Shown: positions 23,904 through 36,781, counted from the first letter of the stretch. The stretch: 64,000 bases of DNA from Cycas panzhihuaensis (GCA_023213395.1 CM041465.1:148993741-149057740); one strand, 5' to 3'. The notes: generated by a model not told the origin, from the letters alone. Numbers and translations: made by a program.

Positions 23904-24336
23904 TGTAGAGAAAAGGCATATGAACAATGTCATCACAGGATCACACAGTAAAGCAATTACATGCAACAAATGACACTGCACATATACACCAGATTAATAG
24001 GTGGAAAACCCCTTATGGGGAAGAAAAACCACCTCCTAAGTTATCTAATTTTATTAATGAAAATATGGAATAGAAAACCATGTAAGGAAACTACAAGAAA
24101 TAGACCAAATTTTATAAAAGGCATTATGATAGCCCTCCTAGATTCCTGGGAGACATGTTCCAGGAATTTAGGAGATTAAGTACTAAGGAGATTTGTTGAA
24201 ATGCAGTTTCGTAAATTCAACTACCTTCCACAAATTTAATTAAATAAACCTAAGATAAAAATATTACAATGACTTAAATTTTATTTTAGACATGTGACAT
24301 AAATAATTATATAAGTTTACATTATACAATCTAACA
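23904..24336 (-). repeat. 3' LTR of E3
   Basis: Direct repeat of 30883-31316. In minus sense it begins TGTTAGATTGTATAATG after the purine tract and ends CTTTTCTCTACA. It is bounded by CTTAA. Confidence 0.97.
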
Positions 24337-24348
24337 TCCCCCTTTAAT
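24337..24348 (-). other. Polypurine tract of E3
   Basis: The minus strand reads TTAAAGGGGGA immediately before the LTR start TGTTAG. A second AAAGGGGGA occurs about 50 bp upstream at about 24393-24402, overlapping the end of pol. Confidence 0.9.
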
Positions 24349-24384
24349 GTAAACTTTTGTACTGGAGAGAAAAGAAGATCTTCA

Positions 24385-25960
24385 TCATGATGATCCCCCT
24401 TTGATGGAGACTTCTTTTATCTCTAATAAATCTATGAGATGTAAATACTTCACTTCAGTTAGAGACTTTGTAAGTATATCGGCAATCTATAAATCTATTG
24501 GACAATAAGACAAACAAATAATATTATCAGTAACTAGATTACGTATAAAATGTTAATGTAATTCTATATGTTTAGTTCTAGAATATAAAACAGGATTATA
24601 AGCAATAGCAATTGTACATTGATTATCAACTTTAATTTTAATTGAAGAGTTTAGAGTCAGACTAATTTCATTGAGTAGAGATTTTAGCCAAAGTGCTTCT
24701 TTACCAGCTTCGACTAATGCTCGATATTCAACTTTAGTTGTTGATAATGCCAGTGCCTGCATTTTTTTGCTTGACCAGGTAATAGGTGAGGAATCAATAA
24801 AAAATACATAACCGGAAGTGGATTTACGATCATTTGAATCACCTACCCAATCAGAATCAGTATATCCAGTTAATGCTAATGGTTTAGTACAAAAGTTATA
24901 AGTTAAACCATGAAACACAGTATTCTTTAGATAATGTAAGATTCATTTGGTTGCTTTCCAGTGAGATTCATGTGGTTGTTGCATGTATCTGGAGCATAAA
25001 GCAACAAAGATAAGAAATGTCGTAAGTGTGTGTAAGATAAATTAGACTACCAATAAGTTGTCTATAAAGAGTTGGATCACATAAAGGAGTTGAACAATCA
25101 GTAGTTAGTTTAACTCCTGATTGTAAAGGATTGGTTACAGGTTTAGCATTTTCCATGTTAAACCTCTGAAGTAAATTGAGAGTATACTTAGGTTGGGATA
25201 GTGATATATTTGATTGATTTTCATAAATTTGTAAACCTAGAAAATAATGTAATAGTCCTAAATCTGTCATTTCAAATTTGTTCATTAAGGTTGATTTAAG
25301 ATGATGAATATTATGGGTTAATGATCTAGTAATAATAATGTCATCAACATAAAGAATTAGAATGGTAAGATTTTCATCTTCATGTTTAAAATAGAGATTT
25401 GGATCACTAATACATCTAGTGTATCCAATGCGGATTAAGTAATCATCAACTTTGGTATACCAAGCTTTAGGAGCTTGTTTTAAACCATAAATAGATTTTT
25501 TAAGTTTATAGACTAAATTAGGATTTTCAATGAATCCAGGTGGCTGTGACATGTAGATCTCTTCTTTAAGATCACCATTCAAGAAGGCACTCTTAACATC
25601 CATTTGGTGGATTTCCCAACCAAATTTGGCTGCAAGAGCAATGATGGTCTTGATTGTATTCATCTTTACAACATGAGCAAAGGTTTCATTATAGTCAATG
25701 CCATTTATTTAGGAAAATCCTTTGGTAACAAGATGAGCTTTATATTTTTCCACTGCACCTGTTGAATTATATTTAGTTCTATAAACCCATTTACAATCAA
25801 CTACATTATTTTCAGGTAGAAGTGGAACATGATCCCAGGTAAAATTTTTAATTAAGGCAACAAATTTGGTCTGCATAGCATCTTACCAAACAGGATTGTT
25901 GTTGGATTGTTTAAAAGTTTTGGGATCATTATTTTCCATTATTTTTGCTATTAAAGTAAA
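24385..25960 (-). pseudogene. Copia reverse transcriptase and RNase H (E3)
   Basis: The long open piece 25663-24968 (231 codons) carries HQMDVKSAFLNGDLKEEIYM, SIYGLKQAPKAWY, the intact catalytic LYVDDIIIT (25340-25351), GLLHYFLGLQIY and YRQLIGSLIYLTHT. The piece 24918-24553 carries RNase H blocks (YTDSDWVGDSNDRKSTSGYV, TTKVEYRALVEAGKEALWL, KVDNQ, YSRTKHIELH), with Asp and Glu residues mostly intact. A single frame change separates the two pieces. The frame then runs via DILTKSL to a stop at 24385. Upstream of 25663 one Gln-to-stop change interrupts KGFSxINGIDYNETFA. The closeness to an intact frame agrees with the low LTR divergence. Confidence 0.92.
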
Positions 25961-27575
25961 ATTTGCATGAAGTTTTTGCGCACATGTGTGTTTAGTATCA
26001 GTAGGATTGCCTATATTAGATCTAGTATCAGCAAGCGTTTTAGTTACCCAAGTTGGTTGTTTATGAGTAACTGAATATGAGGTTGTAGGTTGATTTATTG
26101 TGCTAGGTTGAAGAGAAGAATCTGTATCAGCTAGTTCTGATAAAGTCCAATTTTGGACTTGAGTTGATAAAGAATCTATGATGTCTGAATCAACTTATTT
26201 TTCAGAATTATTAACCAAACGAGTGTTGGTTAATAAGTCTTCAACAGGAAGTTCTACGTAAGTAGATGTTGAAGTAGATCCTTCTTCATCAAATACTACA
26301 TCACGCAAAATAGAAATATTATGTGTGACTAGATTTAAAAGTCTATATGATTTACTTTCTTCACTATAGCCAACAAAGATGTATTTTTGACTTTTTTTAT
26401 CTAATTTTTTATGTTTTTTGTGAGGAATATGTCTCTACGTGATACTACCGAAGATTCATAAGTGTTGAGCAGATGGTTTCCTTATAGACCATTTTTGTTC
26501 TGGAGTGACATTTTGTAGACTTTTATTGGGTAAACGGTTTAATAAGTAATTAGAGCAGTTAATTGCTTTTGCCTATAATTTTAGATCAAGATTCTTTGCA
26601 TGTAATATGCAATGAGTTATTTCAATAAGAGTACGGTCTTTGCATTCTGCAACACCGTTTTATTGAGGCGTATATGCAAATGAATGTTAGAATTTAATTC
26701 CATTTGATTTACAGAGGGAGATAAAATTTTTACTTAAATATTCCTTAGCATTATCAGATCAAAATATTTTGATTTTTGAATTAGATTGATTTTCCACTAA
26801 TGTTTTATATTCAACGAAAATGTCGAACACTTGACTACGTGTTTTGAGCATATAAACCCAACATTTTCTTAAATAATCATCAATGAATGTAATGAAATAA
26901 CGAGATCTTGAATATGATGGACTATGAAAAGGTCCACATATATCAGAGTGGACAAGTTCTAGTGGAGCAGTTACTCAGAATTGAGTTTTGTGTGGAAATG
27001 GATCCATGTGTTGTTTGCCTATCACACAGGCTTTACAAACACCATAAATAGTGTTTAATGGTGGTAAACCATGGACCATTTCATGCTTGATTAAATATTA
27101 TAATTTGCCATAACTAGTATGACCAAATCTTGTATGCCAAAGTTTGCTGACGGAGTTAGATTTAGCAATGAAGGCACTAAATGATTTTGATTTATTATTT
27201 TGAAAACAAGTCATGCTATAGAGACCTGTATTATGATCAATAGGTCCTGAAGCAATACATTTAAATTTATGTAATAGATCTTTAATGACAAATTTATTTT
27301 TCCAGAATTTGACAACAAGGTCTTTCTGGCAAATTTGATATACTAAGAGGAGGTTTGGTAACAAACCAGGTACGTAAAAAATATCCTTGATTGAACCATC
27401 CTTCAGGATAACGTCACCAAATCCTTTAACTTTAAGTTGATTACCACTACTGAACGAAATTTCTTCTTCAGAGTTTATTTCAGATTGATAGGTGGATAAG
27501 TTTTTCTAGTGTCCAGTCATATGATGGGACGTACCAGAGTCAATGATCCATTGCGGTGGTTGATTGGAGCAACAA
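25961..27575 (-). pseudogene. Copia protease and integrase (E3)
   Basis: The protease block at about 27513-27553 reads WIIDSGTSHHMTGH, intact in its DSG. The following piece 27364-27098 includes FYVPGLLPNLLLVYQ and LWHTRFGHTSYGKL, the pre-integrase zinc block. The integrase core shows LVHSDICGPF near 26955, FITFIDDYLRKCWVYML and SDNAKEYLSKNF (usually SDNGGEY); NGVAE supplies the Glu. The C-terminal RLPNKSLQNVTPEQKW and IFGSI blocks follow. About six stops occur, nearly all at former Trp or Gln codons. It is in the same frame as the RT piece 25663-24968. Confidence 0.9.
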
Positions 27576-28638
27576 ACGCATAAGTTGTTGCTGCCAAAGA
27601 ACAGTTATGAAATTGACGATTTTGTAATCGTGATTGACAGTTTGATTGGAAATGAGATTGAGGATGGAATTGTTGTTTATTTTGTAGTCCCTTGGAAGCT
27701 TTCCATGCTTCCGAGGCTATTCTACTTCTATAGATATCAATAGTATGGTCTCTTTTATGACAGTAGGCACAACTAGAGTTCTGAGAAGAAGATGCATTGT
27801 TTCTGTTAAAAACGTATTGATTGGAAGTATTCTGGTTTTTAGTTGGACTAGAATATTTAACATTATTGTGAGTATTAGATGGTGAACCTCGATGAGGTTT
27901 CTGGTGTTTTTGATTGTTATTATAAAAGTTGTTATTCTATTGTTTGTGTTTAAATTGTGGCTTAGTTTTAGAAAACAAAGCCAGTGATTGATCTTTTATT
28001 GCACCTGTTCTGATTAACATTGTTTGATGTTCAATTAGCTGATTTGTCAGCTGATTGAATTTGATGGGTGGATTGTCAGCTTGTTGTCTGGTAGCTTGGT
28101 AAAGATTGAAGTGTTTTGGTAATTTATTAACTGTAAGACATACAAGTGTGTCATCATCTTTGACATGCGTAGTTATTTTTTTTATATCACCTTCCTTGGT
28201 TTTTGATTTAATATAATTATCTAAATCTTTATTGATTGATTGAATTTTTATTAAGAAATCCTCAACATTTGTAAAGTCATCAAAGGTAAGATTATATAAT
28301 TGCTCTTCTAGGATTGCTACTTGATGTGTATCAACCTTGTCGTATTTTTCTTCTAAGGTTTTCCAAACAGTGGCTAAGTCATCTTTTTCAGAGAACTGGC
28401 AACTGATTTCTGGTGAAAGAGAATTTAATATGGTGCCTAATGTGGCATCTGAGTTCATCAGATAAACCATAAGATTGTCAGTAGCATCGGCTTTTGGTTT
28501 TTGAAATTCACCTGTTACATATCGCCATATGTTTTGTTGTTTAAGCTGATGGGATATGCGATTCCTCTAGTCGGCATAGTTTGAGCCAGTTAACACTAGA
28601 ATTGGGACACAGGTGACTGCCCCTAGCATTAATTCCAT
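27576..28638 (-). pseudogene. Copia gag (E3)
   Basis: The start codon is placed at 28638-28636, followed by GAVTCVPILVLTGSNYADWR, the typical gag N-terminus. The open piece 28470-27937 (177 codons) carries MVYLMNSDATLGTILNSLSP, ATVWKTLEEKYDKV, EEQLYNLTF and NQLTNQLIEHQTMLIR, a UBN2-type gag domain. An Asn/His/Ser-rich basic linker leads to the zinc knuckle CAYCHKRDHTIDIY at about 27730-27771, whose last Cys is Tyr. Stops occur at two former Trp/Gln positions, and a frame change near 27575 separates it from protease. The product would form the particle shell. Confidence 0.9.
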
Positions 28639-30870
28639 ATTAAGGTTTCATTATAGATTGAAGAATATGAAGGTGATTGAAAAAATAATCACTTACTAAA
28701 AGTACTAATCATTAGACTAATATTTTAACAGGTATAATTCAAGAAAGCATTCTAGTATGCATTACTTGTACTTAAAGAAAAAATCACGTGTTTGCAGATA
28801 GATTGAATAAACAAATGACTTCTTAAAAATCCCCTTAAGCAGTCCCTTTTTGAAAAAAATTCCCCCTTAAGTGTTTAAGTTTGAATATGTACATTATTAA
28901 AACTGATTTGGAATCAAAGAGGTTAATGATTTTTGATTAACTAAGTTTTATGTTTGGCTAAAGATAAATGTATAAAGAAGGTGTTCAGATAAAAAATAGA
29001 TACTTTACTTGGATCTTGGTCAAACAACCAAGAAATAAATTAGTTTTGCCTAAGTTAATGTATATGAATGACTATCAAATAAATGTTTGATAGGTAATGT
29101 ATACCTTATATATGACAAAGATTAAGCTAAGATATTAGGGGAGAAGAGGGGAGATTTGTTCAATTCATGATTAAGGTAGAATGTGAAGGTATGTACTTAT
29201 GCAATACCTATAGTAGAATAAGAAACCTAAAAAACATAAAAAATTATACTAATCTCATATGGAGTTTAATTGTAAAGAATGGTTTTAAAAAAACATTAGC
29301 TTAGTGAAGAGAGGGGTTTAGTTTGATATCATGAATGTGGTGGGGAATTAATGTAATAAATGTATTACGTAAAAAGAATGGGAAGAATTGATTTATATTG
29401 TTGATATAATAGAGGAGTTTTGGATTAAGTTTACACTAATGTGATTAAGGGAGGGTTAAGCTATAAATCAAGGTTATTACTTTTAGTTACTAAAGGTTGA
29501 TTAAACAAAAGTTTTAAGTTATAAATTAATGTATGCTATTGAGAGTTTTAGATTGATTTATACTAAAGATTAATTAAAAAGAGGTAGTTTAATTAAAAGG
29601 GCTTATAATTAATTTGTGAATGTGATTAAGGGGGGGCTATAAGGGGGTATTATGATTAAATTGAAATATAATGTAAAAAGGGGGGGGGGGGGGGGTTATT
29701 ATTTATAAAATCAAAATAAAAAAAAGAAATTTATAAAAAAAGGTCAGTGATGGACTCGACGGGAGATTTGTTTTTAACAAAGAAAATTAAAAAATAACAA
29801 GAATTGAAATCCAGGAGGGGGGGTAGGTTAGAAACCCTACCTGGTTCATCGCATTTATGGCGACATCGTTCTTGTTGCAGGTTTGGACTGAGACGAGGAT
29901 GAAGAACGTGGCAGCGCATTTCTTATTACAGGTTTGGACTGAGACAAGGATGAAGAAGAATGGCGACTTGACGGAGGTCCAGGCGATGAACTGAGGCGAA
30001 CGATCCCAGCACAGAGGGCTTCAATGACGCTCTACACAAATCCGTATCTCTAGTCTGCGTAGATAACCTCCTCCAATCAGAGACTGATTTGCTTTGGTAA
30101 CAGGTTTACAGTACTGGCATTTGTCTTTGGCTTGGCATTCCAGAATCCGTTCTTGAATTTCCTGATCTAATGGCTGTCATTCCTTCTTGTAGTTTGTTCT
30201 TCGATGGCGGTGCTTTTAGAGGATTTATACAGATCTGGTTTGACTTCCTCTAAGTCCTTTCCCATGCATGGAGTCAAATTTGTTGGTCTTGCTTGCTGCT
30301 CTACAACGAGGGTGTACTGGTTTACTTTGCCGCTCTACAACGAAGGTGTGCTGGTTTGCTTACAGGTCCAGAAAATCTTTGTCTTCATACGACTTTGTAT
30401 TTGACCCTAGTTAGGGTTTCTTCAAAAGAGTAATCTTTGTTATGGCAATTTCAGAGTAGAATATTGTATTTTAGGCCTAGTTAGGGTTTTTACTACAAAG
30501 ACGACCATGGTTATGGTTTTTTTTTTTTGTATGATTCTGCCTTAATGGCAGGGTTTTTTTTCTTTTTGAGTACGGCTCTGCCTTAATGGCCATTTAAGTA
30601 TAGGTTTTGATGTAAAAAAAAATCTATAGACTGATATGTAAAAAGAAATCTGTCTTAATGGTAGTTTGTATAAAGGACTGTGGAAAGATTTTACTTTAAT
30701 GGCTATTTGTATAAAAGACTATTTGTATAAAAGACTGTTGTTGAATGAGGGGTTTTGTCTTAATGGCAATTTAAAAAAAAAAAAAACTTGGTTTTAAATA
30801 AATGATCACTGTGACCAAAAAAAAAAAAGGTTTTTGGATGGTTAAAAAAATAAAATAACATGTATGATGA
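28639..30870 (-). other. E3 leader of 2.2 kb, no gene recognised, with repeats and a G run
   Basis: The gag start and the primer site are 2.2 kb apart. The segment 29750-30420 is clearly richer in G and C than its surroundings. It contains a roughly 54-bp near-duplication (TTxCAGGTTTGGACTGAGAC at about 29872 and 29925) and a second duplication (CTCTACAACGARGGTGT at about 30299 and 30332). Sixteen G lie in a row at 29680-29695. No protein similarity was recognised. The base composition suggests captured or host-derived sequence, but this is not shown. Confidence 0.5.
30480..30790. repeat. Imperfect minisatellite in the E3 leader
   Basis: About six spaced, imperfect copies of a (T/C)CTTAATGGC(A/C)(A/G)TTTGTATAAA-type unit, separated by poly-A and poly-T runs. 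Confidence 0.6.
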
Positions 30871-30882
30871 GCTCTGATACCA
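30871..30882 (-). other. Primer binding site of E3
   Basis: The minus strand reads TGGTATCAGAGC immediately after the LTR end CTCTACA. This is an exact match to the initiator-Met tRNA complement. Confidence 0.97.
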
Positions 30883-31316
30883 TGTAGAGAAAAGGCATAT
30901 GAACAATGTCATCACATGATCACACAGTAAAGCAATTACAGGCAACAAATGACACTGCACATATACACCAGATTGATAGGTGGAAAACCCCTTCTGGGGA
31001 AGAAAAACCACCTCCTAAGTTATCTAATTTTATTAATGAAAATATGGAACAAAAAACCATGTAAAGAAACTACCTGCAAAATAGACCAGCCTTGTAAAAG
31101 GCATTAGGATAGCCCTCCTAGATTCCTGGGAGACATGTTCCAGGAATTTAGGAGATTAAGTACTAAGGAGGTTTGTTGAAATGCAGTTTCGCAAATTCAA
31201 CTACCTTCCACAAATTTAATTAAATAAACCTAAGATAAAAATATTACAATGACTTAAATTTTATTTTAGACATGTGACATAAATAATTACATAAGTTTAC
31301 ATTATACAATCTAACA
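30883..31316 (-). repeat. 5' LTR of E3
   Basis: This is 434 bp with TG...CA ends, about 96% identical to 23904-24336. The promoter of E3 should lie here, but I could not place a convincing TATA box. Confidence 0.97.
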
Positions 31317-34300
31317 CTTAATATGGATTTAATCTAAAGTGATTCTTTACTAGCTTCAACAAGTGCTTGATATTTAACTTCGGTTGTGGATAGGGCTAAT
31401 GCTTGTATTTTCTTGCTAAACCAAGTAATTAGAGAAGAGTCTAGAAAGAAAATATAACCAACTATCAATTTATGGCTATCAGAGTCTACTACCCAATTTG
31501 AGTCTATATAACCTATAAAATTTAGGTTAGTAGTACAAGAGTTATAGGTTAAGCCATAGAATATTGTACCTTGTAGGTATCTTAAAATATATTTTGTAGC
31601 TTTCCAGTGTAACTTGTGAGGTTTCTACATGTATCTAGACTAAAGAGATATAACATATGAGATGTCTAGGCAGGTATAGATTAGGTACATTAAACTACCT
31701 ATAAGTTGACGATACGTAATAGGGTTAAATAGAGGTATAAGATAATTAGTTGATAGTTTAACACTTGATTGCAGAGGGTTTAGGGATGGTTTGGCATTTT
31801 CCATGTTAAACCTTTTGATTAAATCTAAAGTATATTAAGGTTGAGAGATAGTTATTTTAGAGCCAGTTTAACAAGTTTGTAAACCTAGAAAGTAATGTAA
31901 AAGACCTTAGTCGGTCATTTTAAATTTGCTTATTAAGATTGATTTTAATTGATAAATACTAGAGATTAATAATCTAGTTATGATTATATTATCTACGTAA
32001 AGGATTAAGATGGTAATATTTTTATTTTCTCATTTGAAGTAAAAATTAGGATCATTAATACACTTATTATATCTATTTTGTGTAAAATAGTCATCTATTT
32101 TTATATACCAATCTCAAGGAACTTGTTTTAGATCATATAAAGTTTTTTTAAACTTATATACATGATTATGATTACAAACGAAACTAGGGGATTATTTCAT
32201 ATAAATTTCTTCTTTAAGATCTCCATTCAAAAAAATGCTTTTAATATCTATTTTATGAATTTGCCATCCAAATTTAGCTGCTAAAGCTAGGATGGTTTTA
32301 ATTATATTTATCTTAGCTACAAGAGCAAAGATTTTGATATAAATCCGTCAATTTGAGAAAAACCTTTGGCTACTAGACAAGTTTTATATTTGTTAATAGC
32401 TCCTTCTCAGTTATACTTTATTCAGTAAACTCATTTATAATCTACTAAGTTCTTACTAGGAGGAAGGGTAACTAAATCCTAGGTTGAATTTCTTTTAGAA
32501 GCGTCAATATCTAATTACATTGCTTGTTGCCATATTCGATTGATATTTGCTTTCTTAAGGTTTTTGGATCACCTATGGCCATAACTTTGGCCATTAGAGA
32601 AAAGTTAGCTTGAAGGTTTTATGAACAAGTCTTCTTGGTGTCTGATGGATTACCAACATCAGAACTGGCTTAAAAAAGAGTTTTCTATGCTCAAATTAGT
32701 TGTTTGTTATTTAAAGAAACATAAGTAGAGGGTTGATTAAAAGAGTTTTATTGAATAACTAGATCTAATGTATTAGGTTTGGTTAATGTCCAATTCTAAA
32801 CTTGATTGGATAGAGATTTGATCATTTTAGGATTAGCTTATTTGTTTGAGGGGTCAACTAAGTAAGTATTAGTTAACAAAATCTTCATAGGAAGTTTTAT
32901 ATAAGTAGTTTTTTAAAAAGATTATTTTTTATCAAATATAACATCACGTAGAATTGAAATCTTATGCATGATTAGATTAAGAAACCTGTAGGCTTTACTT
33001 TCTTTACTATAACCAATGAAGATGAATTTAAAACTTTTAGGGTCAAGTTTCTTATGTTTTTCTTTGGAAACATGCCCCGACGCAATGCTTCCAAATATTT
33101 TAAGTTATTTTATAGAAGGTTTATGACCTGACCACTTCTATTATGGCATAATATGCTATAGAGATTAACTTGGTAATCAATTTAAAAGATAGTTGAAGTA
33201 AGCTATTACTTTAACCCACAACTTTAGATGTAGACCTTTTACATGTATCATGCATCAGGTTATTTCTATGAGAGTATGGTTCTTGTATCCATCAACACTA
33301 TTTTATTAAGGGGTATAGGTGATAGAATGCTAAAATCATACTCTATACTTTTTATAGCATAAAGTAAACCTATTACTTTAGTATTATCAAGCTTGAATAT
33401 TTTTATTTTAGAGTTGATTTGATTTTTAACTAATGTTTTTTAAACTCAATAAAGATGTAAAAAACTTGACTTCTTATTTTAAGCATATAAACCCAGCATT
33501 TCTTAGAAAAATCATTGATGAAAGTGACAAAATATTTACTTCTAGAGTACGATGGTACTTAGAATGGGCCACAAATATTAGAGTGAACAAGTTTAACTGG
33601 AACTTTTACTCTAAATGAAGTCTAATATGGAAAAGGATCTATGTGTTGCTTGCCTATTACATAGGCTTTTCAAATACCATAGACTGTGATTAGGGTGGGA
33701 AGCCCATAAACCATATTATGTTTGCTTAAATACTGAAGTTTGCCATAACTTGTATGGCCAAACTAGGCATGCCATAACTGACTAACTAGATCAAATTTAG
33801 CTATAAAGGAATTAAAAGACTTGTTTTAGAATTTAATTTTTTTTTTAGGCTATAGAGACCTATTTTATGATCCACAGATCCTGAAGTAATTAACTTAAAC
33901 TTGTTTAAAGGTTGTTTAATAATAAACATGTCTTTCTAGAATTCGACAATAAGGTCTTTCTAGTAGATTTAATAAACTGAAAGGAGATTTGGTAATAATA
34001 CATGAATATAAAATACATCCTTAATAGACCTGTCTTTGAAAGAAACATCTCCTATTCCATTAACTTTTAGCTGTAAACCATTTCTAAATGAGATTTCCTC
34101 TTCAGAATTATGATCAGATTGATAAGATGATAAGTATTTTTGGTGTCCTATCATATGATGGGATGTACTAGAATCAAGGATCCACAAAGGTAATTGAGTA
34201 GTTGGTGCTGGAAACATTGATTTGGTAGTAGTTAGGGAATGATTAGAATTATAACATCATGATTGGATCCCTTTAAAAGATTTCCAAGATTCAGAAGTAA

Positions 34301-34345
34301 TTCTATTCTTACAGATGTTAATGGTATGCCCCTTTTTATGGTAGA
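31317..34345 (-). pseudogene. E4 protease, integrase, reverse transcriptase and RNase H N-terminal part
   Basis: Protease piece 34217-33969: LWILDSSTSHHMIGH (DSG is now DSS) and DVFYIHVLLPNLLSVY. Integrase and pre-integrase blocks follow to about 33040, where GYSKESKAYRFLNL-type sequence matches E3. RT blocks include DWYIKIDDYF, LYVDNIIIT (31988-31999, second Asp lost), GLLHYFLGLQTC and YRQLIGSLMYL. RNase H reads YIDSNWVVDSD and IQALALSTTEVKYQALVEAS, and ends at 31317 where E3 was inserted. It aligns with E3 throughout but has many more stops. On the right it ends at the E5 junction, inside the zinc-knuckle region of gag. Confidence 0.9.
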
Positions 34346-36781
34346 TGGTGTGTTCTTAGGTGGACTTAAACTAGATATCCCTCAATTCTTAAGGTATCAT
34401 CTTTGTCCCAATTAAAAGTAGGAGATATGAAGTTTGGATAGTCCTAAGGGACCACCTTTACCTAACTCCTAAGAAGGAGTCTTCGCTTAGTTATGCCATC
34501 TAATAAAGTATGAATGTAAAATATGACAAAAGATATAGGTGTGAAAGGGAGGTAGTAGAATCCACCGACCTATAAAACTAGGTGAAGGAGTTTTAGATTT
34601 GGAACTATAGTGATAGTATTTTTAATATTCTTCCTAAGGACTTATTTCATATAATATTTTTAACTTTTTAGGTTCTATTGAGATGTAGGAAAGGGTAAGC
34701 AAATGGAAAAATTATCCTTCTTATTTCCTTCCCTTTCTTGTCTTCTTTTCTTTATTTTTCTTTTATTTGTGTTCTCATTCTTATTTTTTTTTTCAATCTT
34801 GTATTTCCTTTTTGTATTTTTTTTTAAAAATATATTTGTTATGCTTAATAAAGTGAAATAAAATACATTAAAAGGCCTACTTTACTTTGAATTAATAAAT
34901 AAAGGAAAATTAAAATAAGATGCACACAAACTTTTTATGTCTTTTTCTTTTTCTTTAAAGAAAATGAAGCATGTAAATGCAAATTTAAAATTATCCTTCT
35001 ACATGTAACTTATGCACCTTATAATGAGTGGAAAGATATTTTCAAGAGATGTAATATATACAATATGATTATTTGTGAAAACTTTCCAAAGAAATCAATA
35101 ACATGCAATGCTATTTGATGGATGTCACTTTACAAGCATGCAACTAATTCTTTGAAAGGATGATCTATGATGCAAAAAGGAAAAGATTTGAAGAAGATGG
35201 TACTACTATTTTTAATGATTTTTCAAATTTATAAGATCACATGTAATCAACAAATCTGAACCACAACTTTCAGACAAGATATTAGCTTCAAAGACTCTAT
35301 TATAGTTGGAGTAAGAAAGACTCCAAAATGATCCTTGAGCCTCTAACCAACTAAAAAATTAGACATACATTCACTATTCAAAACTTTTAATTTTTATTTT
35401 GAAGAGAAAAAAGGTAAACTTAAGAGTGAAACCAAGTAAACCACAATATTATGAAATTAAAACTTATTTCCTATTATAAATAAATGCTTCAGAATGATAA
35501 ATTTCCTTCCAATTGATTAATATTTTCCAATGTTTTCCTTCAAAACAAACTAAGGGAGAAAACAAACCAAATAAAAAGGCTAAACCATGACTAAGTAATG
35601 CTAAACAAGTGGCAAATTACTTGAAATACAAGCTGCTATAGAAGAATAGGAAGGGATAACTAGATGAGAGGAGGAGAGGTGACCATGCCCCACTCTAGTC
35701 TAACCCTTAAGGAACCCCACAAAGGGATGACCTTTCAACAAGTATTTCAAAGCCCAAAATGAGTACAAGACTAATAAAGTAACTAGCCAAAGAAAATAAG
35801 AATTTTTGAGTAAAAATCACCTTTAAAATACTATGAAATGAACTAGAAACTTAATATGAAAGACCTTACCCAATTAGAAGAAGTTTAAAGCATGAAACTT
35901 TGATAAAAGTCCAAAAAATAGAAGCTTATACTATCAAGATTTAAATATCAATAACTCACAAAGTCACAATATTGAAAATCTTCTATGATTTCATACATAA
36001 GTCTCTTCAAAATCTAAATTCTAGTCACAATAGTAGCAATCTTCAAAATCTCCAAGAAAACTAAGAAAAATCCACTATAAACTTAAGTAAATCACTACTA
36101 ACTCATCAACAATGAATCACAAAATCCTCAACATCCTTCCTGGGCATCGAAGAGATAAAATCCCACCAAATTTGGGTTGTGACATGTAAAAGTTTGGTCC
36201 ATTGGCTAAGTTTTACATGCATGATAGTAAAAAATATTGCTAGTCACATTTTTAGACTCATAAAAGTGTAACTTTATACTAAAAATGCTATCAATCATAT
36301 TTTTAGTAGCACCATAAATACGACAAATGTTGAGGTAAAAATTTACAAAAAAAAAGCCAAAATTTGATATTTAAACATAGATTGAAGTATAAATAACTTT
36401 ATAAATGAATAAATAAGCCTAAACAAGGTAAAAATACTAAATACAAGCCCAAAAATGACAAGAAACGACAATGCTAGGTGAAATCAAGGATAAAAATATA
36501 TAATTAACAAGTTCTAAAGGAAGCATTAGGTCAAATTGATCATGAAGAAAAGATTTAGTTCCATAGTCTCAGTCATTAGTGGATCATAATAAAAATACAA
36601 GTCATGTCACCATTCATCATAAATCATTAAACCAAATTCATACATTCCTTTATCGAAACATGGCCTAATTCATAATCAAATAAATATATTTTTCATTTTT
36701 CCATAAATATGTACAACGAACATGTCAAAATTTTATAAGTACAAACTAAATACTAATCAAAGGCTAGGTTTTGGTGAAACA
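34346..36781 (-). repeat. 3' LTR of E5 (left copy, uninterrupted)
   Basis: This is 2436 bp and matches the split right copy from GATGGTG at its left end to GTGAAACA at its right. The plus-strand copy includes CT-rich 34720-34800 and AAA/TTT tracts. No coding region is recognised. Plus-strand blocks such as CTAAGGGACCACCTTT and GAAAGGATGATCTATGATGC are shared exactly or nearly so with the right LTR. Confidence 0.92.

Larger units (their letters stand above)
23904..31316 (-). mobile_element. Ty1/copia retrotransposon E3, complete with LTRs and target duplication
   Basis: LTRs at 23904-24336 (433 bp) and 30883-31316 (434 bp) both have TG...CA ends and differ at about 17 positions (4%). A perfect 5-bp target duplication CTTAA occurs at 23899-23903 and 31317-31321. 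The primer site adjoins the right LTR and the purine tract adjoins the left, so the element is on the minus strand. gag, protease, integrase, RT and RNase H are all present with a few stops and two frame changes. It is the youngest dated element in the window and is inserted in the RNase H of its relative E4. Confidence 0.97.

Noticed and set aside
29680-29695. G16 run as a quadruplex-type regulatory element
   Set aside because: A single homopolymer inside a retroelement leader. Nothing nearby supports a function, and homopolymer length is error-prone in assemblies.
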